Source of the DNA: Gammaproteobacteria bacterium SCGC AG-212-F23
GTDB taxonomy: Bacteria; Pseudomonadota; Gammaproteobacteria; DSM-16500
Assembly: GCA_001644445.1 (NCBI GenBank)
Contig: LSTE01000071.1
Location: forward strand, 1 to 39,378
DNA: 39,378 nt
Reading direction: 5' to 3'
The position numbers and the translations under genes are program-made. Positions 9,705 through 18,689 of the stretch are shown here, one piece after another. Each line of letters starts with the position of its first letter. Position 1 is the first letter of the stretch. Under the pieces are notes generated by a model, which searched no databases, was not told where the DNA came from, and saw only the letters and a program-made list of their open reading frames with translations.

Positions 9705-10745
9705 ATGATTAAAATTGGTTTAATTGGTTTTGGTTATTGGGGGCCTAATTTACTGCGTAATTTTATGGCTAACCCAAATTTTCAAGTATATGCGGTTGCT
9801 GATGGTAATCCTAAGCGTCTTGAGTTAGTGCAGCGTATTGATGCGAGAATTAAATTAATTGCTGATGCAGATATCTTAATCAATGATCCAGAAATTGATG
9901 CGGTCGTGATTGCCACACCTGTTGGTACCCATTATCCATTAACAATGAAGGCGCTCGCAAAGAAAAAACATGTATTGGTTGAAAAACCATTATGTACTAA
10001 TCAACGTGAAGCGCAAGAAATGATTGATCTTGCTGAAAAAATGCAGGTTACTTTAATGGTAGACCACACTTTTTTATTTAATAGTTCCGTGCAAAAAATT
10101 CATGAAATTTGCCGAAGCGGTGAATTAGGAAAAATTTGCTCGTTTGATTCCGTGCGCGTGAATTTGGGATTGTTTCAACAAGATATTAATGTGCTTTGGG
10201 ATCTGGGGCCGCATGATTTCTCTATCGTGCATTATCTTTTTAACGAAGAACCTATTCATATGGAAGCAGCGGCTTATGCGCATTTGAATCCGCACTTGCC
10301 AGATATGACTTATTTAACTATGTATTTTCCTTCCAATATGATTGCCCATTTTAATATGAGTTGGATGTCGCCTGTCAAAGTCAGACGAGTATCGATTGGT
10401 GGCACGAATAAAATGCTGGTTTGGGATGACTTGAATCATGAAGAAAAAATTAAAATTTATAATAGTGGGATATCACATCAGCAAGAAGAAAATCGTAACG
10501 TTATTATTCCGGAATATCGAATAGGTGATATTTTCTCGCCGCGTGTACCTAATAAAGAAGCATTGCAAGGTGTTGTCGCACATTTTGCTAATGTTATCTT
10601 CAAAAAAGAAAAATCACTGATGGATGGTTATGCAGGATTACGTGTTGTAAAAATGTTAGAAACGGCACAGCAAGCAATTGAATCGAATCTTCAACAACTT
10701 TCTAAAAAACGTGAGACACATTCATGCAAAAAAGAATACTCGTAA
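9705..10745 (+). CDS. Gfo/Idh/MocA family NAD(P)-dependent sugar oxidoreductase
   Basis: An oxidoreductase that probably acts on a nucleotide sugar. The N-terminal Rossmann motif is GLIGFGYWGPNLLRNF (G-x-G-x-x-G around residues 8-13). The EKPL motif of this family is at residues 93-96 (VLVEKPLCTNQREAQEMID), and the catalytic histidine region is DLGPHDFSIVHYL. The family member that oxidises the 3-position of UDP-GlcNAcA (WlbA/WbpB) would fit with the DegT aminotransferases and acyltransferase here, but no UDP-GlcNAc 6-dehydrogenase is seen in the window, so the substrate stays open. The ribosome-binding site AAAGG lies upstream of the ATG. The gene overlaps the following SDR gene by 22 bp. 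Confidence 0.88.
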   Translation: MIKIGLIGFGYWGPNLLRNFMANPNFQVYAVADGNPKRLELVQRIDARIKLIADADILINDPEIDAVVIATPVGTHYPLTMKALAKKKHVLVEKPLCTNQREAQEMIDLAEKMQVTLMVDHTFLFNSSVQKIHEICRSGELGKICSFDSVRVNLGLFQQDINVLWDLGPHDFSIVHYLFNEEPIHMEAAAYAHLNPHLPDMTYLTMYFPSNMIAHFNMSWMSPVKVRRVSIGGTNKMLVWDDLNHEEKIKIYNSGISHQQEENRNVIIPEYRIGDIFSPRVPNKEALQGVVAHFANVIFKKEKSLMDGYAGLRVVKMLETAQQAIESNLQQLSKKRETHSCKKEYS

Positions 10746-11728
10746 CCGGTGGCGCGGGATTCATCGGCAGCCATTTGGTGGACTTATTGGTTGCTAAGAA
10801 CCGTGCTGTTACTGTGCTGGATGATTTTTCTGTAGGAAAAAAATCTTATTTACAATCTGCTGAACAATCGGGTGATGTAAAAATTATTGAAGGATCTATT
10901 TTAGATTTTGATTCGATTGAATTGGCTATGCAAGATTGTGATATTGTTTTTCATTTAGCAGTGGAGTGCGTAAGACGATCATTAAATTTGCCTTTGCAAA
11001 ATCATCATACCAATGCTACGGGCACGATTAACATGTTGGAAGTGGCGCGTAAACATAAAATCAAACGTTTTATTTATTGTTCTTCTTCGGAAGTTTATGG
11101 CAATGGCAAAGATAAATTATTAAATGAAACGTCTACTTTATGTGAGCCAATGACTGTGTATGGCGCGGCTAAGCTTGCGGGTGAGTATTATGCGAAAGCT
11201 TATTACCGTACTTATCAGTTGCCAACAACGATAGTGCGTCCATTTAATGCGTATGGTCCACGTGCTTATGAACAAGGTATTCGCGCAGAAGTGATTCCAC
11301 GTTTTATTATTCGCTTATTGAATGATTTGCCACCTGTGATTTTTGGTAACGGTGCTTGTGCAAGAGATTTTACTCACGTAACTGAAGTAGCACATGGATT
11401 AACGTTGGCTGCACATTGTGATGCATTAATAGGAAAAGAAGTGAATATTGCATTTGGTAAGGCATATACAATGCAAGAAGTTGCAGTGCTTTTAGCAAAA
11501 CTTTGTGGTAAACCCCATATTAAGCCTATGTTTGTAGATCCTAGACCTGGCGATGTGCATTTTTTGCATGCGGATACGCATTTAGCCAGCCAAGTTTTAA
11601 AATTTAAACCTGAAATTGGATTTGAGCAAGGTTTGCAGGATTATTTGTCATGGTTTCAACAGTCACACACGGATGTTTCTGTGTTGCTAGAAAAAGATAT
11701 TTTGAATTGGCAAACGGAGAAAGTCTGA
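10724..11728 (+). CDS. NAD-dependent epimerase/dehydratase (extended SDR)
   Basis: A nucleotide-sugar epimerase or dehydratase of the extended short-chain dehydrogenase family. The NAD-binding motif GGAGFIG is at residues 9-15, the SSSEVYG strand follows at about 123-129, and the catalytic pair is Y146-x3-K150 in YGAAKLAGEYY. RPFNAYGPR and FTHVTEVAHGL are typical of UDP-glucose 4-epimerase and ArnA/LegB-like dehydratases. I cannot decide between epimerase and 4,6-dehydratase activity from motifs alone. It sits between the Gfo/Idh oxidoreductase and a PLP aminotransferase, so it most likely prepares a keto sugar for amination. Its stop overlaps the next start by one base (TGATG). Confidence 0.85.
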   Translation: MQKRILVTGGAGFIGSHLVDLLVAKNRAVTVLDDFSVGKKSYLQSAEQSGDVKIIEGSILDFDSIELAMQDCDIVFHLAVECVRRSLNLPLQNHHTNATGTINMLEVARKHKIKRFIYCSSSEVYGNGKDKLLNETSTLCEPMTVYGAAKLAGEYYAKAYYRTYQLPTTIVRPFNAYGPRAYEQGIRAEVIPRFIIRLLNDLPPVIFGNGACARDFTHVTEVAHGLTLAAHCDALIGKEVNIAFGKAYTMQEVAVLLAKLCGKPHIKPMFVDPRPGDVHFLHADTHLASQVLKFKPEIGFEQGLQDYLSWFQQSHTDVSVLLEKDILNWQTEKV

Positions 11729-12864
11729 TGCAAGCAATCAAATTTAGTTGTCCTTATTTTGGCGACGAAGAAGCAAAAGCGGCTTCTGATGTCGTTAAAA
11801 GCCAATGGGTTGTGGGCGGTGCAAAATTACAAGAGTTAGAAAAACGTTTTGCCGTCATGTCAAATACGATTGCTGGAATCGGTGTTTCTTCGTGGACGAC
11901 GGGAGCATTTTTAGTATTAAAAGCTTTGGGTATTGGGCCAGGCGATGAAGTGATTGTGCCTTCGCTGACATTTATTGCCTCCGTGAATGTGATTTTACAT
12001 GCAGGGGCAACGCCTGTATTTGCTGATATTGATCCGCATACTTGGAATATCGATCCTGCTGATATTGAACGAAAAATTACGGCTAAAACAAAATTAATTC
12101 TACCTGTCGATCAAATTGGTTTGCCATGTGATATTCAAGGCATTCAAAAAATTGCAAAAAAACACGGTATTATGGTGGTGCAGGATGCAGCTTGTTCTTT
12201 TGCAAGCGCTGTTGATGGAAAACCTGTCGGTGCGCATAGTGATATTACGATTTTTAGTTTACATGCGCGTAAAATTGTAACAACAGGTGAGGGTGGGATG
12301 ATTGTGGTAAAAGATGCAGATCTCGCTGAGCGATTGAAACGCTTACGTCACCAAGGTATGTCGCTTTCAGACTTTGATCGTCGCGATGCATCGCCTACGC
12401 ATTTTGAAAATTATCCAGAAGTGGGTTACAATTTTCGTTTAACAGATATTCAAGCGGCGATTGGCTTATGCCAATTAGACCGCCTGAACGATATTATGCA
12501 ACGCCGTCAGCGTATTGCCGAACGGTATCAAACATTTTTTTCAAAACATCCCTGGATTAAGCTACCAACAGTACCAAAAAATGTAAAAACTAATTGGCAA
12601 ACGTATCAAATTCAATTAAAAGATAATGCCCCTATTTCTAGAAATGAATTAATGGATACTTTATTTAAAAAAAATATTCCTACGCGCAGAGGGGTGATGG
12701 CTTCCCATCTCGAAAAACCTTACCTTTCATATCAAGCAAAATTACCCATAACAGAACACGTTGCAGCAACAACATTGCAATTGCCTATGCATCCGGCGTT
12801 AACTGATGAGCAGCAGCAATATATTTTTGATATTTTTATCACTCTCCCTCTCTCGCCGCTATAG
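11728..12864 (+). CDS. DegT/DnrJ/EryC1/StrS aminotransferase
   Basis: A PLP-dependent aminotransferase acting on a keto nucleotide sugar. VGVSSWTTGAF-type cofactor contacts lie early in the chain, DAACSFAS holds the Asp that contacts the pyridine nitrogen, and K182 in HARKIVTTGEGGM is the Schiff-base lysine. The frame is open to 11650, but the ATG at 11728 has GGAGAAAG just upstream and overlaps the SDR stop, so I take it as the start (378 aa). The C-terminus is odd: the last six residues (LPLSPL) and the stop codon are encoded by the palindromic repeat that begins at 12844, so the original 3' end may have been replaced. It is the last gene of its operon. Confidence 0.9.
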   Translation: MQAIKFSCPYFGDEEAKAASDVVKSQWVVGGAKLQELEKRFAVMSNTIAGIGVSSWTTGAFLVLKALGIGPGDEVIVPSLTFIASVNVILHAGATPVFADIDPHTWNIDPADIERKITAKTKLILPVDQIGLPCDIQGIQKIAKKHGIMVVQDAACSFASAVDGKPVGAHSDITIFSLHARKIVTTGEGGMIVVKDADLAERLKRLRHQGMSLSDFDRRDASPTHFENYPEVGYNFRLTDIQAAIGLCQLDRLNDIMQRRQRIAERYQTFFSKHPWIKLPTVPKNVKTNWQTYQIQLKDNAPISRNELMDTLFKKNIPTRRGVMASHLEKPYLSYQAKLPITEHVAATTLQLPMHPALTDEQQQYIFDIFITLPLSPL

Positions 12865-13020
12865 TAATACAAAAATATGATGTATCTCCAGCGGGAGAGG
12901 GTCGGGGTGAGGGTAAACGACAGCCAATTGTTTTTTGTGATCGTTGATCTTCCCTCTCCCTAACCCTCTCCCGCTGTGGAGTTCATTTTATTTCATGATA
13001 GCAAGCGGCGGGAGAGGGGA
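12844..13020. repeat. Compound palindromic repeat, CCCTCTCCCGC family (two units)
   Basis: Two units lie back to back between convergent genes. Unit one (12844-12913) begins CTCCCTCTCTCGCCGCT and ends AGCGGGAGAGGGTCGGGG. Unit two (12952-13020) begins CCCTCTCCCTAACCCTCTCC and ends AGCGGCGGGAGAGGGGA. Each unit has inverted ends that could fold into a long hairpin around an AT-rich core; the core of unit two contains TTCATTTTATTTCATGATA, also present in two copies at 37971-38094. The element overlaps the 3' end of the aminotransferase gene. It may act as a bidirectional transcription stop. Confidence 0.85.
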
Positions 13021-13038
13021 CTTGTGTATGAGAATAAC

Positions 13039-13737
13039 TTAATTTTTTTGAAATAAAATTATTTTATGTCTAGGTTTTGCCAGAGACGCGTGTTGGCATT
13101 TCTCGGAATAGATGACCTTGAGATTATATTTTTTATCAAACAAATTCTGTAATCGTTTAGAATATAAGCGCTGTGGAATGATGTACATATAAGGTATTCT
13201 GTCTCTGAGTACAGCAATATCGATTTCAGGATGCAGCCAGGAAGCGATTTTTAAAATACATTTATCTAGTAATGGATTGCGTAATATTTTTAAAAGTTGT
13301 CTTGCTGTAATCAACAAGCGATTATAAATGCAATCATAAGGCATAGTGACGGCTAAAATGCCGTTTTTATTCAAATCATTTGATATTTTCTGGTATAGAT
13401 CTGCATCATCAGCGGTAATTAAATGTAAAACACTTTCCGCATGGATAATATCAAAACCAGAATCATTTAAAGTTAAATAGTCAGTTTCAACAAATTTTAT
13501 ATTATATTGTCTATTGTCAGCCACAGTTTTTAATGCGGCAGTAATATTTGATGAGGATATGTCTATGCCTAGCAGTTCTGCATTAGTAAAAACATTAGCT
13601 AAAGATAAAGTATGAGTGCCTACACCACAACCTAAGTCTAAAATTCGAGGACTGATAGCGGTAGAATATTGTTTTAATATTCCAGTCAGCGATGAATCAT
13701 GAGTAAGTGCTAAATAATTAAGCGTTGTAAACGTCAT
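13039..13737 (-). CDS. SAM-dependent methyltransferase
   Basis: A class I methyltransferase of 232 aa with unknown substrate. Motif I is RILDLGCGVGTH (residues 31-42), followed by LLGIDISSSNI (acidic residue contacting the SAM ribose) and FDIIHAESVLHLI in the motif II/III region. The frame extends upstream to 13794, but the ATG at 13737 overlaps the deacetylase stop in an ATGA arrangement, as at other junctions of this operon, so I take that start. It is the last gene of the seven-gene leftward operon. A sugar O-methyltransferase for the glycan is plausible but not shown. Confidence 0.8.
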   Translation of the reverse strand: MTFTTLNYLALTHDSSLTGILKQYSTAISPRILDLGCGVGTHTLSLANVFTNAELLGIDISSSNITAALKTVADNRQYNIKFVETDYLTLNDSGFDIIHAESVLHLITADDADLYQKISNDLNKNGILAVTMPYDCIYNRLLITARQLLKILRNPLLDKCILKIASWLHPEIDIAVLRDRIPYMYIIPQRLYSKRLQNLFDKKYNLKVIYSEKCQHASLAKPRHKIILFQKN

Positions 13738-14915
13738 ATTACAGGTTCTTTTACTACGTTTATGTCGATTTCTTTTGCATAAAGATCTGTGCAAAGATCT
13801 TTAGGTAAAGTGAATTTAAATCGATTATCACTCGCAAGATATTCTAAAAATTTACGGTAAATCTCGCGCATGCTTTTTTTGCCACTAAAACGTTGTTCAC
13901 AATGAGTTAATAAATTAATTACGCCACCTGATTGGGCAATCAGGTTAGCACAAGCAATCCACATGTCTAAAATTTCCTGACAAGAGTAACCTAAAAATTG
14001 CAAACTACCATCACGCGGCATAGACAATGGAATTTCCCATAGATTGCCAATTTTAAAAGGACGAGCGGTTGCACAACCATTATTAGGAATAGGAAAAAGT
14101 CCACCAGAGGTTGGGATGCTGCTATCGTAACGATAAAAAGATTCTAGATTATGTAACAAGCCTTTGGTTCGCAATAATGAAGGCGCCCGATAGCCAGACA
14201 CTCGATATGCTTTGATAAGAGGCTCAGCAGCAAGCAAGCGTTGATGGCGTTCAATTTCAGGTAAAAACGGTGTTTTGTTACTATGATCATAGCCATGTAT
14301 TCCTATTTCATGGCCGCGGTTAAGAACAATGTCTAATTTATTATAGGGAATAGCCCAGGAGCAAGGCACAATATAGTTGCAAGATTTTGCGCCAACACTT
14401 TCTTCAATATCTAAAAAATAATCGACTAAATTATTTAAGCCTTCTGCGCTATCTAAATCGTGTGTCAATAAAACAGGTGTTGCAGTTTGCGACAGCAATT
14501 TTGTAGGGTAAGATAAATCCTCGAGTACGTCAGCGCTTAAATCAATAGGCCAGGCAGGAAATTTAGCCCATTCTGATATTTTTCTGCGTTTAATTCTGCC
14601 GATAACATTAGCAACAATATCACGAAGCAGTGATGGCACATGTTGATAATTAACAGGTAGTTTGCTAGAAGTTGGTTTTGATTCGGTAAATGCGGCTGTC
14701 AGTCTAACCTCATCTAATAAATCACGCGCAAGCATCATAGTATCTGACGTTAGAAATGTTTTGTTTAACACAAGTACATTCGGATTTGTTAATTTTCCTT
14801 GTGCATATAAATGAGACGTGAAGGTACGTGGTAGTGAAATAGTTAAATCATGTGCCCATTGCAAGTGCGGTATTGCATTATCATTATGAATGCGAATACG
14901 AGTTAATTTATTCAT
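13734..14915 (-). CDS. Polysaccharide deacetylase-like protein (NodB fold)
   Basis: A 393-aa protein with the metal-binding motifs of the carbohydrate esterase 4/NodB fold: LLTHDLDSAEG near residues 147-157 (the acidic pair usually seen as TFDD) and EIGIHGYDHSNK near 201-212 (the H-x3-H pair). A later YRVSGYRAPS corresponds to the substrate-binding arginine motif. It would remove an N-acetyl group from a glycan or lipid-linked amino sugar. I see no signal peptide at the N-terminus, so it may act in the cytoplasm, which would favour a lipid-linked or nucleotide-sugar substrate. The start overlaps the GT2 stop by 4 bp. The first ~120 residues match no domain I recognise. Confidence 0.78.
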   Translation of the reverse strand: MNKLTRIRIHNDNAIPHLQWAHDLTISLPRTFTSHLYAQGKLTNPNVLVLNKTFLTSDTMMLARDLLDEVRLTAAFTESKPTSSKLPVNYQHVPSLLRDIVANVIGRIKRRKISEWAKFPAWPIDLSADVLEDLSYPTKLLSQTATPVLLTHDLDSAEGLNNLVDYFLDIEESVGAKSCNYIVPCSWAIPYNKLDIVLNRGHEIGIHGYDHSNKTPFLPEIERHQRLLAAEPLIKAYRVSGYRAPSLLRTKGLLHNLESFYRYDSSIPTSGGLFPIPNNGCATARPFKIGNLWEIPLSMPRDGSLQFLGYSCQEILDMWIACANLIAQSGGVINLLTHCEQRFSGKKSMREIYRKFLEYLASDNRFKFTLPKDLCTDLYAKEIDINVVKEPVI

Positions 14916-15865
14916 GTTATACTTTCCTCGGCGAAATTGACTCGTCCAGAAATAAAGTAAAGTGGTCTGCTAGTCACTTCAATGTGTATGCGTCTTAAGT
15001 ATTCCATAGCGAGTCCTAAAATTAAAAACACTAAGCCAAACATAAATGAATTCACCAACATTAATCCTGTCCATCCAGGCATGACATCAGTAAATATGCG
15101 CTTAATAATCAAGTAAACTGCAAATCCTAAACTACCTAACCAGATAGTGATACCAACCGCCGTAATTAAACGTGCTGGTAAATTTGAAAATGCGACAAAA
15201 GCATCGCACAGTGTTTTTAACATGTGTGAAAAAGTCCAGCCAGATTTACCTGCGAAACGCGCATGTCTGTCGTATAGAACGACTTCTTGATTAAAGCCTG
15301 TCCATGCAACTAATGCAAAGGTAATTCTATTATGTTCTTGAAATTTCTTAAAACAATTGACGACTGTTTTATCAATTAAAAAGAAACTACCAGTGCAGAA
15401 TTTAGAATTTTTTGGCATAGCATATTTTTTTAATAATGAAAAAAAGATATGGCTCATCCATTTTCGCCAACGTTGATCGACGCGTTGACGACGTTTCCCC
15501 CAAACAATTTGGGTGCCTTGTTGCCATTGTTTCACAAATTCAAGAATTACTTCAGGAGGATCTTGCAGATCGCAAGCGAGTGTCGCCACAGCATCACCTT
15601 CCGCATGTTGAATACCAGCGCTGAGGGCAATATGTGAGCCAAAATTGCGAGATAGTCGAATAGCACTAAATCGCTCTGAAGATTGGCAGATCTTTTCAAT
15701 GAGTTGCCAGCTATTATCACTGCTGCCGTCATCAATGAAAATGACTTTAAAATGAATATCATGAACGGATAATAAGACGTTGGTTATCGCTTTATGGTAG
15801 GCGTCTAAGCACAGTTCTTCATTGTATACTGGCGTCACTATAGTAATATGTGGTATCTGCTTCAT
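14912..15865 (-). CDS. DPM1/GtrB-type glycosyltransferase family 2, membrane-anchored
   Basis: A GT2 enzyme likely to transfer a sugar from a nucleotide to polyprenyl phosphate. Features are TIVTPVYNEE (8-17), IDDGSSD (44-50) and the DxD-type CDLQD (98-102). Two strong membrane helices sit at about 225-250 and 265-290, the architecture of GtrB, ArnC and DPM1 relatives. The product would be an undecaprenyl-phosphate sugar used outside the cytoplasm. The next gene upstream encodes a flippase-like membrane protein and overlaps by 4 bp; GT-C-like proteins elsewhere in the locus are candidates to use the lipid-linked sugar. Confidence 0.88.
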   Translation of the reverse strand: MKQIPHITIVTPVYNEELCLDAYHKAITNVLLSVHDIHFKVIFIDDGSSDNSWQLIEKICQSSERFSAIRLSRNFGSHIALSAGIQHAEGDAVATLACDLQDPPEVILEFVKQWQQGTQIVWGKRRQRVDQRWRKWMSHIFFSLLKKYAMPKNSKFCTGSFFLIDKTVVNCFKKFQEHNRITFALVAWTGFNQEVVLYDRHARFAGKSGWTFSHMLKTLCDAFVAFSNLPARLITAVGITIWLGSLGFAVYLIIKRIFTDVMPGWTGLMLVNSFMFGLVFLILGLAMEYLRRIHIEVTSRPLYFISGRVNFAEESIT

Positions 15866-16803
15866 ATAGTATTTTTTACCTCTGAATAAGATTTTAGTGA
15901 ATTTGTTAAAAAACCGATTGCGCCAAGTAATATTAATACAAGATTATTCATTAAGTAGGCAAGTCCAGCAACTAAAAAACCTATTTCGCCAGTGTAGCCT
16001 AATAATTGGAACGCATAGGTAGAAACCCCTTCGCGTATACCAATGCCTTGAATTGTTGCAGGTATCCAGCGAGAAATCTCAACAATAATGCTATTTAGTC
16101 CTGCTGTTTGCATATCGTGAAGAGAGCTTGTATTCATTAAGTAATAGTAAACCATAGCCCAACTGATAATGGATAAAATGGTTAATATAAAAATTTGTAA
16201 GAATTCAACCAGTGTTATATATTTTGTGGCTTGAGCAAGAGAAAGCAGACGTTGTTGCCAGGCCTCATTTTTGATTTTGGCTATAGAAAATTTTGTGAGA
16301 AACAATGGGAATAGTATTTGCAGTAAAAGCAAGCCTACAAATCCTATACCGCAAAGAATGGCTATGTTAAGAAAAAAAGGCGGTAGTTTTTCAAAAGACC
16401 AAGCGAAAAAAAATAAATAACAAACACAAAAACCCCACAAGCCAATTAATCGTTCGCGTAAAATTAAGCCCAGTGTAATTGAGTTTTTATGAGAGACAGC
16501 CACGCGATAAACATCACCACCTAGTGAAGCCGGTGAAATCAAATTTAAAAAGTTTGCTCGCCAGAATAACAATGTTTGTTGCCAAAAAGTGGTAGCCATT
16601 TGTTTTTTTGTTAAAAAATACCATCGCGTAGCCTGAAAAAAAATAGATAAAAAGCAAAACATAAACGCGGCTATTAATGTTTGCAGAGATAATTGCTGTA
16701 TTCCACTCCAGAGCAATTGAAAGTTCAATATTTTAAGTAAATATAAAACAACACCAACAGTAAAAATTATTTTTAACAACGGTAGATATTTTAATATCCC
16801 CAT
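15862..16803 (-). CDS. Flippase-like integral membrane protein (LPG synthase TM / UPF0104 family)
   Basis: A 313-aa protein with about eight membrane helices. It carries the family signature SPASLGGDVYRV (about residues 85-96), a basic RWYFLTKKQ loop before it, and RWIPATIQGIGIREG near residue 245. Members of this family (related to the MprF and AglD membrane domains) are linked to lipid or lipid-sugar transfer across membranes, but their direct activity is uncertain. It lies between the sulfotransferase (13-bp overlap) and the DPM1-type GT2 (4-bp overlap), which suggests it handles the GT2's lipid-linked product. Confidence 0.82.
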   Translation of the reverse strand: MGILKYLPLLKIIFTVGVVLYLLKILNFQLLWSGIQQLSLQTLIAAFMFCFLSIFFQATRWYFLTKKQMATTFWQQTLLFWRANFLNLISPASLGGDVYRVAVSHKNSITLGLILRERLIGLWGFCVCYLFFFAWSFEKLPPFFLNIAILCGIGFVGLLLLQILFPLFLTKFSIAKIKNEAWQQRLLSLAQATKYITLVEFLQIFILTILSIISWAMVYYYLMNTSSLHDMQTAGLNSIIVEISRWIPATIQGIGIREGVSTYAFQLLGYTGEIGFLVAGLAYLMNNLVLILLGAIGFLTNSLKSYSEVKNTI

Positions 16804-17561
16804 ACGCTGACATCCAGGTTGGTTAGTTGGGAAAATCTCTCTACGGAGGGACGCATTTTTTCGCGCAATTCGTTCGCTAGATTTTCATCAAGTGTTTCAT
16901 CAGGTTCGCTGGCATTAATCTTTCCTGTGGCTATTTTTTCTCTGGGTAATGGATCTACTTGGATAAATGTTTGCAAATCTTTATAAAATGCATCAGGTGC
17001 ATGTTGAATGTTTTCGAATAAAATAAATTTTACTCGATCTCGTCCAAATGCGTTGAGATAACGTTCAGCATATGTTGCATAATCGCCGCGAATTAAATAG
17101 TCAAAAGGGCGGACATAAGATTTTTCCGGTGGGAAAGGATCTTGACGTTGTCCTTCGAGTTTGACAGCTTCAGAAAATGAAAGTGTTTCTAATCCATTGT
17201 TTTTGGAGCGTAAATAGTTAGAGTAAGCGCGTTTTACTGGTTCTCGAACGATGAATAAAAAACGGGTTTGTTTCGTAATAACATTTTTTAAATGATTAAG
17301 CGCGTTGATATTTTCTAGATAAGCACTGGATTTTTCCCCCCATGCTTTTTGATGAGTGACAGGGGCAAATAATTCTTCATAACGTTTTTTATATTCCGCT
17401 AATCCTTGTGCCGCAGGTTGTAAGCAAATTTTGGGTTCTGGAGAAAAAGGTTTTGCAATAAATACATCAGGATGTTTATCAAGCACATGGCATAAAAAAG
17501 TTGTACCACTGCGGGGTGCACCGCCAATGATAAATGTGGGAAGTTTTTTGTCGAGCGTCAT
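16791..17561 (-). CDS. PAPS-dependent sulfotransferase
   Basis: Transfers sulfate from PAPS to an acceptor, here probably a sugar hydroxyl of the surface glycan or its lipid-linked precursor. The 5'-phosphosulfate loop is GGAPRSGTTFL (residues 13-23), and KPFSPEPK (37-44) follows as in heparan-type sulfotransferases. The 3'-phosphate-binding motif is FLFIVREPVKRAYSNYL with R106 and S114 in the expected places. At 256 aa it is a single-domain, apparently cytoplasmic enzyme. Start and stop overlap its neighbours (1 bp with the aminotransferase, 13 bp with the flippase-like gene). Together with CysD, CysNC and CysQ it completes a sulfation pathway in one locus. Confidence 0.93.
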   Translation of the reverse strand: MTLDKKLPTFIIGGAPRSGTTFLCHVLDKHPDVFIAKPFSPEPKICLQPAAQGLAEYKKRYEELFAPVTHQKAWGEKSSAYLENINALNHLKNVITKQTRFLFIVREPVKRAYSNYLRSKNNGLETLSFSEAVKLEGQRQDPFPPEKSYVRPFDYLIRGDYATYAERYLNAFGRDRVKFILFENIQHAPDAFYKDLQTFIQVDPLPREKIATGKINASEPDETLDENLANELREKMRPSVERFSQLTNLDVSVWGY

Positions 17562-18673
17562 TATTCTTTCTCAAAAAATTGATGAATGGCTTTAATGACT
17601 CTATCCGTCTGTGTATCTGTCATGCCTGAATAAATAGGTAATGATAATCCTTGGCTAGAAAAGTTTTCAGCATGCGGAAAACTTTTTGTAGCGCAAGCAA
17701 GATGTTTAAGACAAGGTTGTCGATGCAGCGGAACAGGGTAGTGCAAGCCTGTCGCAATTTGTTGTGCGTTTAAATGATCGCGTAAGGCATCGCGCTTAGG
17801 TGTGCGTATGACAAATAAGTGGTAGACATGATCATCATGAATAATCTCTGGTAACGTCAAAGGTAAATCTTTTAAACCTTGTAGATAACGCTTGGCAACA
17901 TGACGGCGCATATCAGTCCATTCAGTCAGATGAGCTAACTTGTGTGATAAAGCAAGACCTTGAATACCTTCCATGCGATAATTAAAACCTAATTCATTGT
18001 GAATATAACGTTCTTCTTGGGCGTGATGACGTAGCGAACGTAAACGTTTAGCGAGTGCTTTATCAGCTGTCACTATCATGCCGGCTTCACCGAGTGCACC
18101 TAAATTTTTGCCAGGATAAAAACTAAAGCAACCAAGTTTACCGATAGTGCCTACGTTTTTTCCTTGAAATTTTGCACCGTGTGCTTGTGCAGCATCTTCT
18201 ATGACAATGAGATTATTTTTTTCAGCGAATGCCATGATTTTTTGCATGTTGGCGGGTTGGCCGTAGAGATGAACGGGAATGATGGCTTTCGTGCCTGGTT
18301 GTAAGCGTTTTTCAGCATCTGCGATATCGATATTACCAGTGTCTTTTTCAACATCGCATAATACAGGTATAGCACCTATATATAAGACTGCCCATACGGT
18401 TGCCACAAAGGTTTGTGCAGGAACTAGAATTTTGTCACCAGGTTTGATGCCAGCAACGATAAGTGCAAGATGTAGAGCAGAAGTGCCGGAATTAACGGCA
18501 ATGGCTTCCGGACTGTTTACAAAATTAGCAAATTCTTTTTCAAATTGATCTACAGCAGGGCCTAGACAAAAATGACCATGTTTGACCAATTCATGAAATT
18601 CAGGCATAAATTTTTGTTCTATTTTTTGCCATTGCCAGGCTAGATCGTTTAATGGGATTGGGCTGCTTTCCAT
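17561..18673 (-). CDS. DegT/DnrJ/EryC1/StrS aminotransferase
   Basis: A second PLP-dependent sugar aminotransferase, 370 aa. AVNSGTSALHLAL binds the PLP phosphate, VIEDAAQAHGA holds the Asp for the pyridine ring, and K189 in FYPGKNLGALGEAG is the Schiff-base lysine. HYPVPLHRQPC near the C-terminus is typical of enzymes making 3- or 4-amino sugars. The frame is open to 18718, which would overlap the acyltransferase gene, but the ATG at 18673 has AGAGAG upstream and gives the expected N-terminus (IPLNDLAWQW). It follows the acyltransferase by 16 bp; aminotransferase plus hexapeptide acyltransferase is the usual pair for N-acylated amino sugars. Confidence 0.92.
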   Translation of the reverse strand: MESSPIPLNDLAWQWQKIEQKFMPEFHELVKHGHFCLGPAVDQFEKEFANFVNSPEAIAVNSGTSALHLALIVAGIKPGDKILVPAQTFVATVWAVLYIGAIPVLCDVEKDTGNIDIADAEKRLQPGTKAIIPVHLYGQPANMQKIMAFAEKNNLIVIEDAAQAHGAKFQGKNVGTIGKLGCFSFYPGKNLGALGEAGMIVTADKALAKRLRSLRHHAQEERYIHNELGFNYRMEGIQGLALSHKLAHLTEWTDMRRHVAKRYLQGLKDLPLTLPEIIHDDHVYHLFVIRTPKRDALRDHLNAQQIATGLHYPVPLHRQPCLKHLACATKSFPHAENFSSQGLSLPIYSGMTDTQTDRVIKAIHQFFEKE

Positions 18674-18689
18674 AATATTTTCTCTCTGT

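Noticed and set aside
11650-11727. Longer N-terminus for the first DegT aminotransferase
   Set aside because: It overlaps the SDR gene in another frame, whereas the ATG at 11728 has GGAGAAAG upstream and the usual TGATG coupling.
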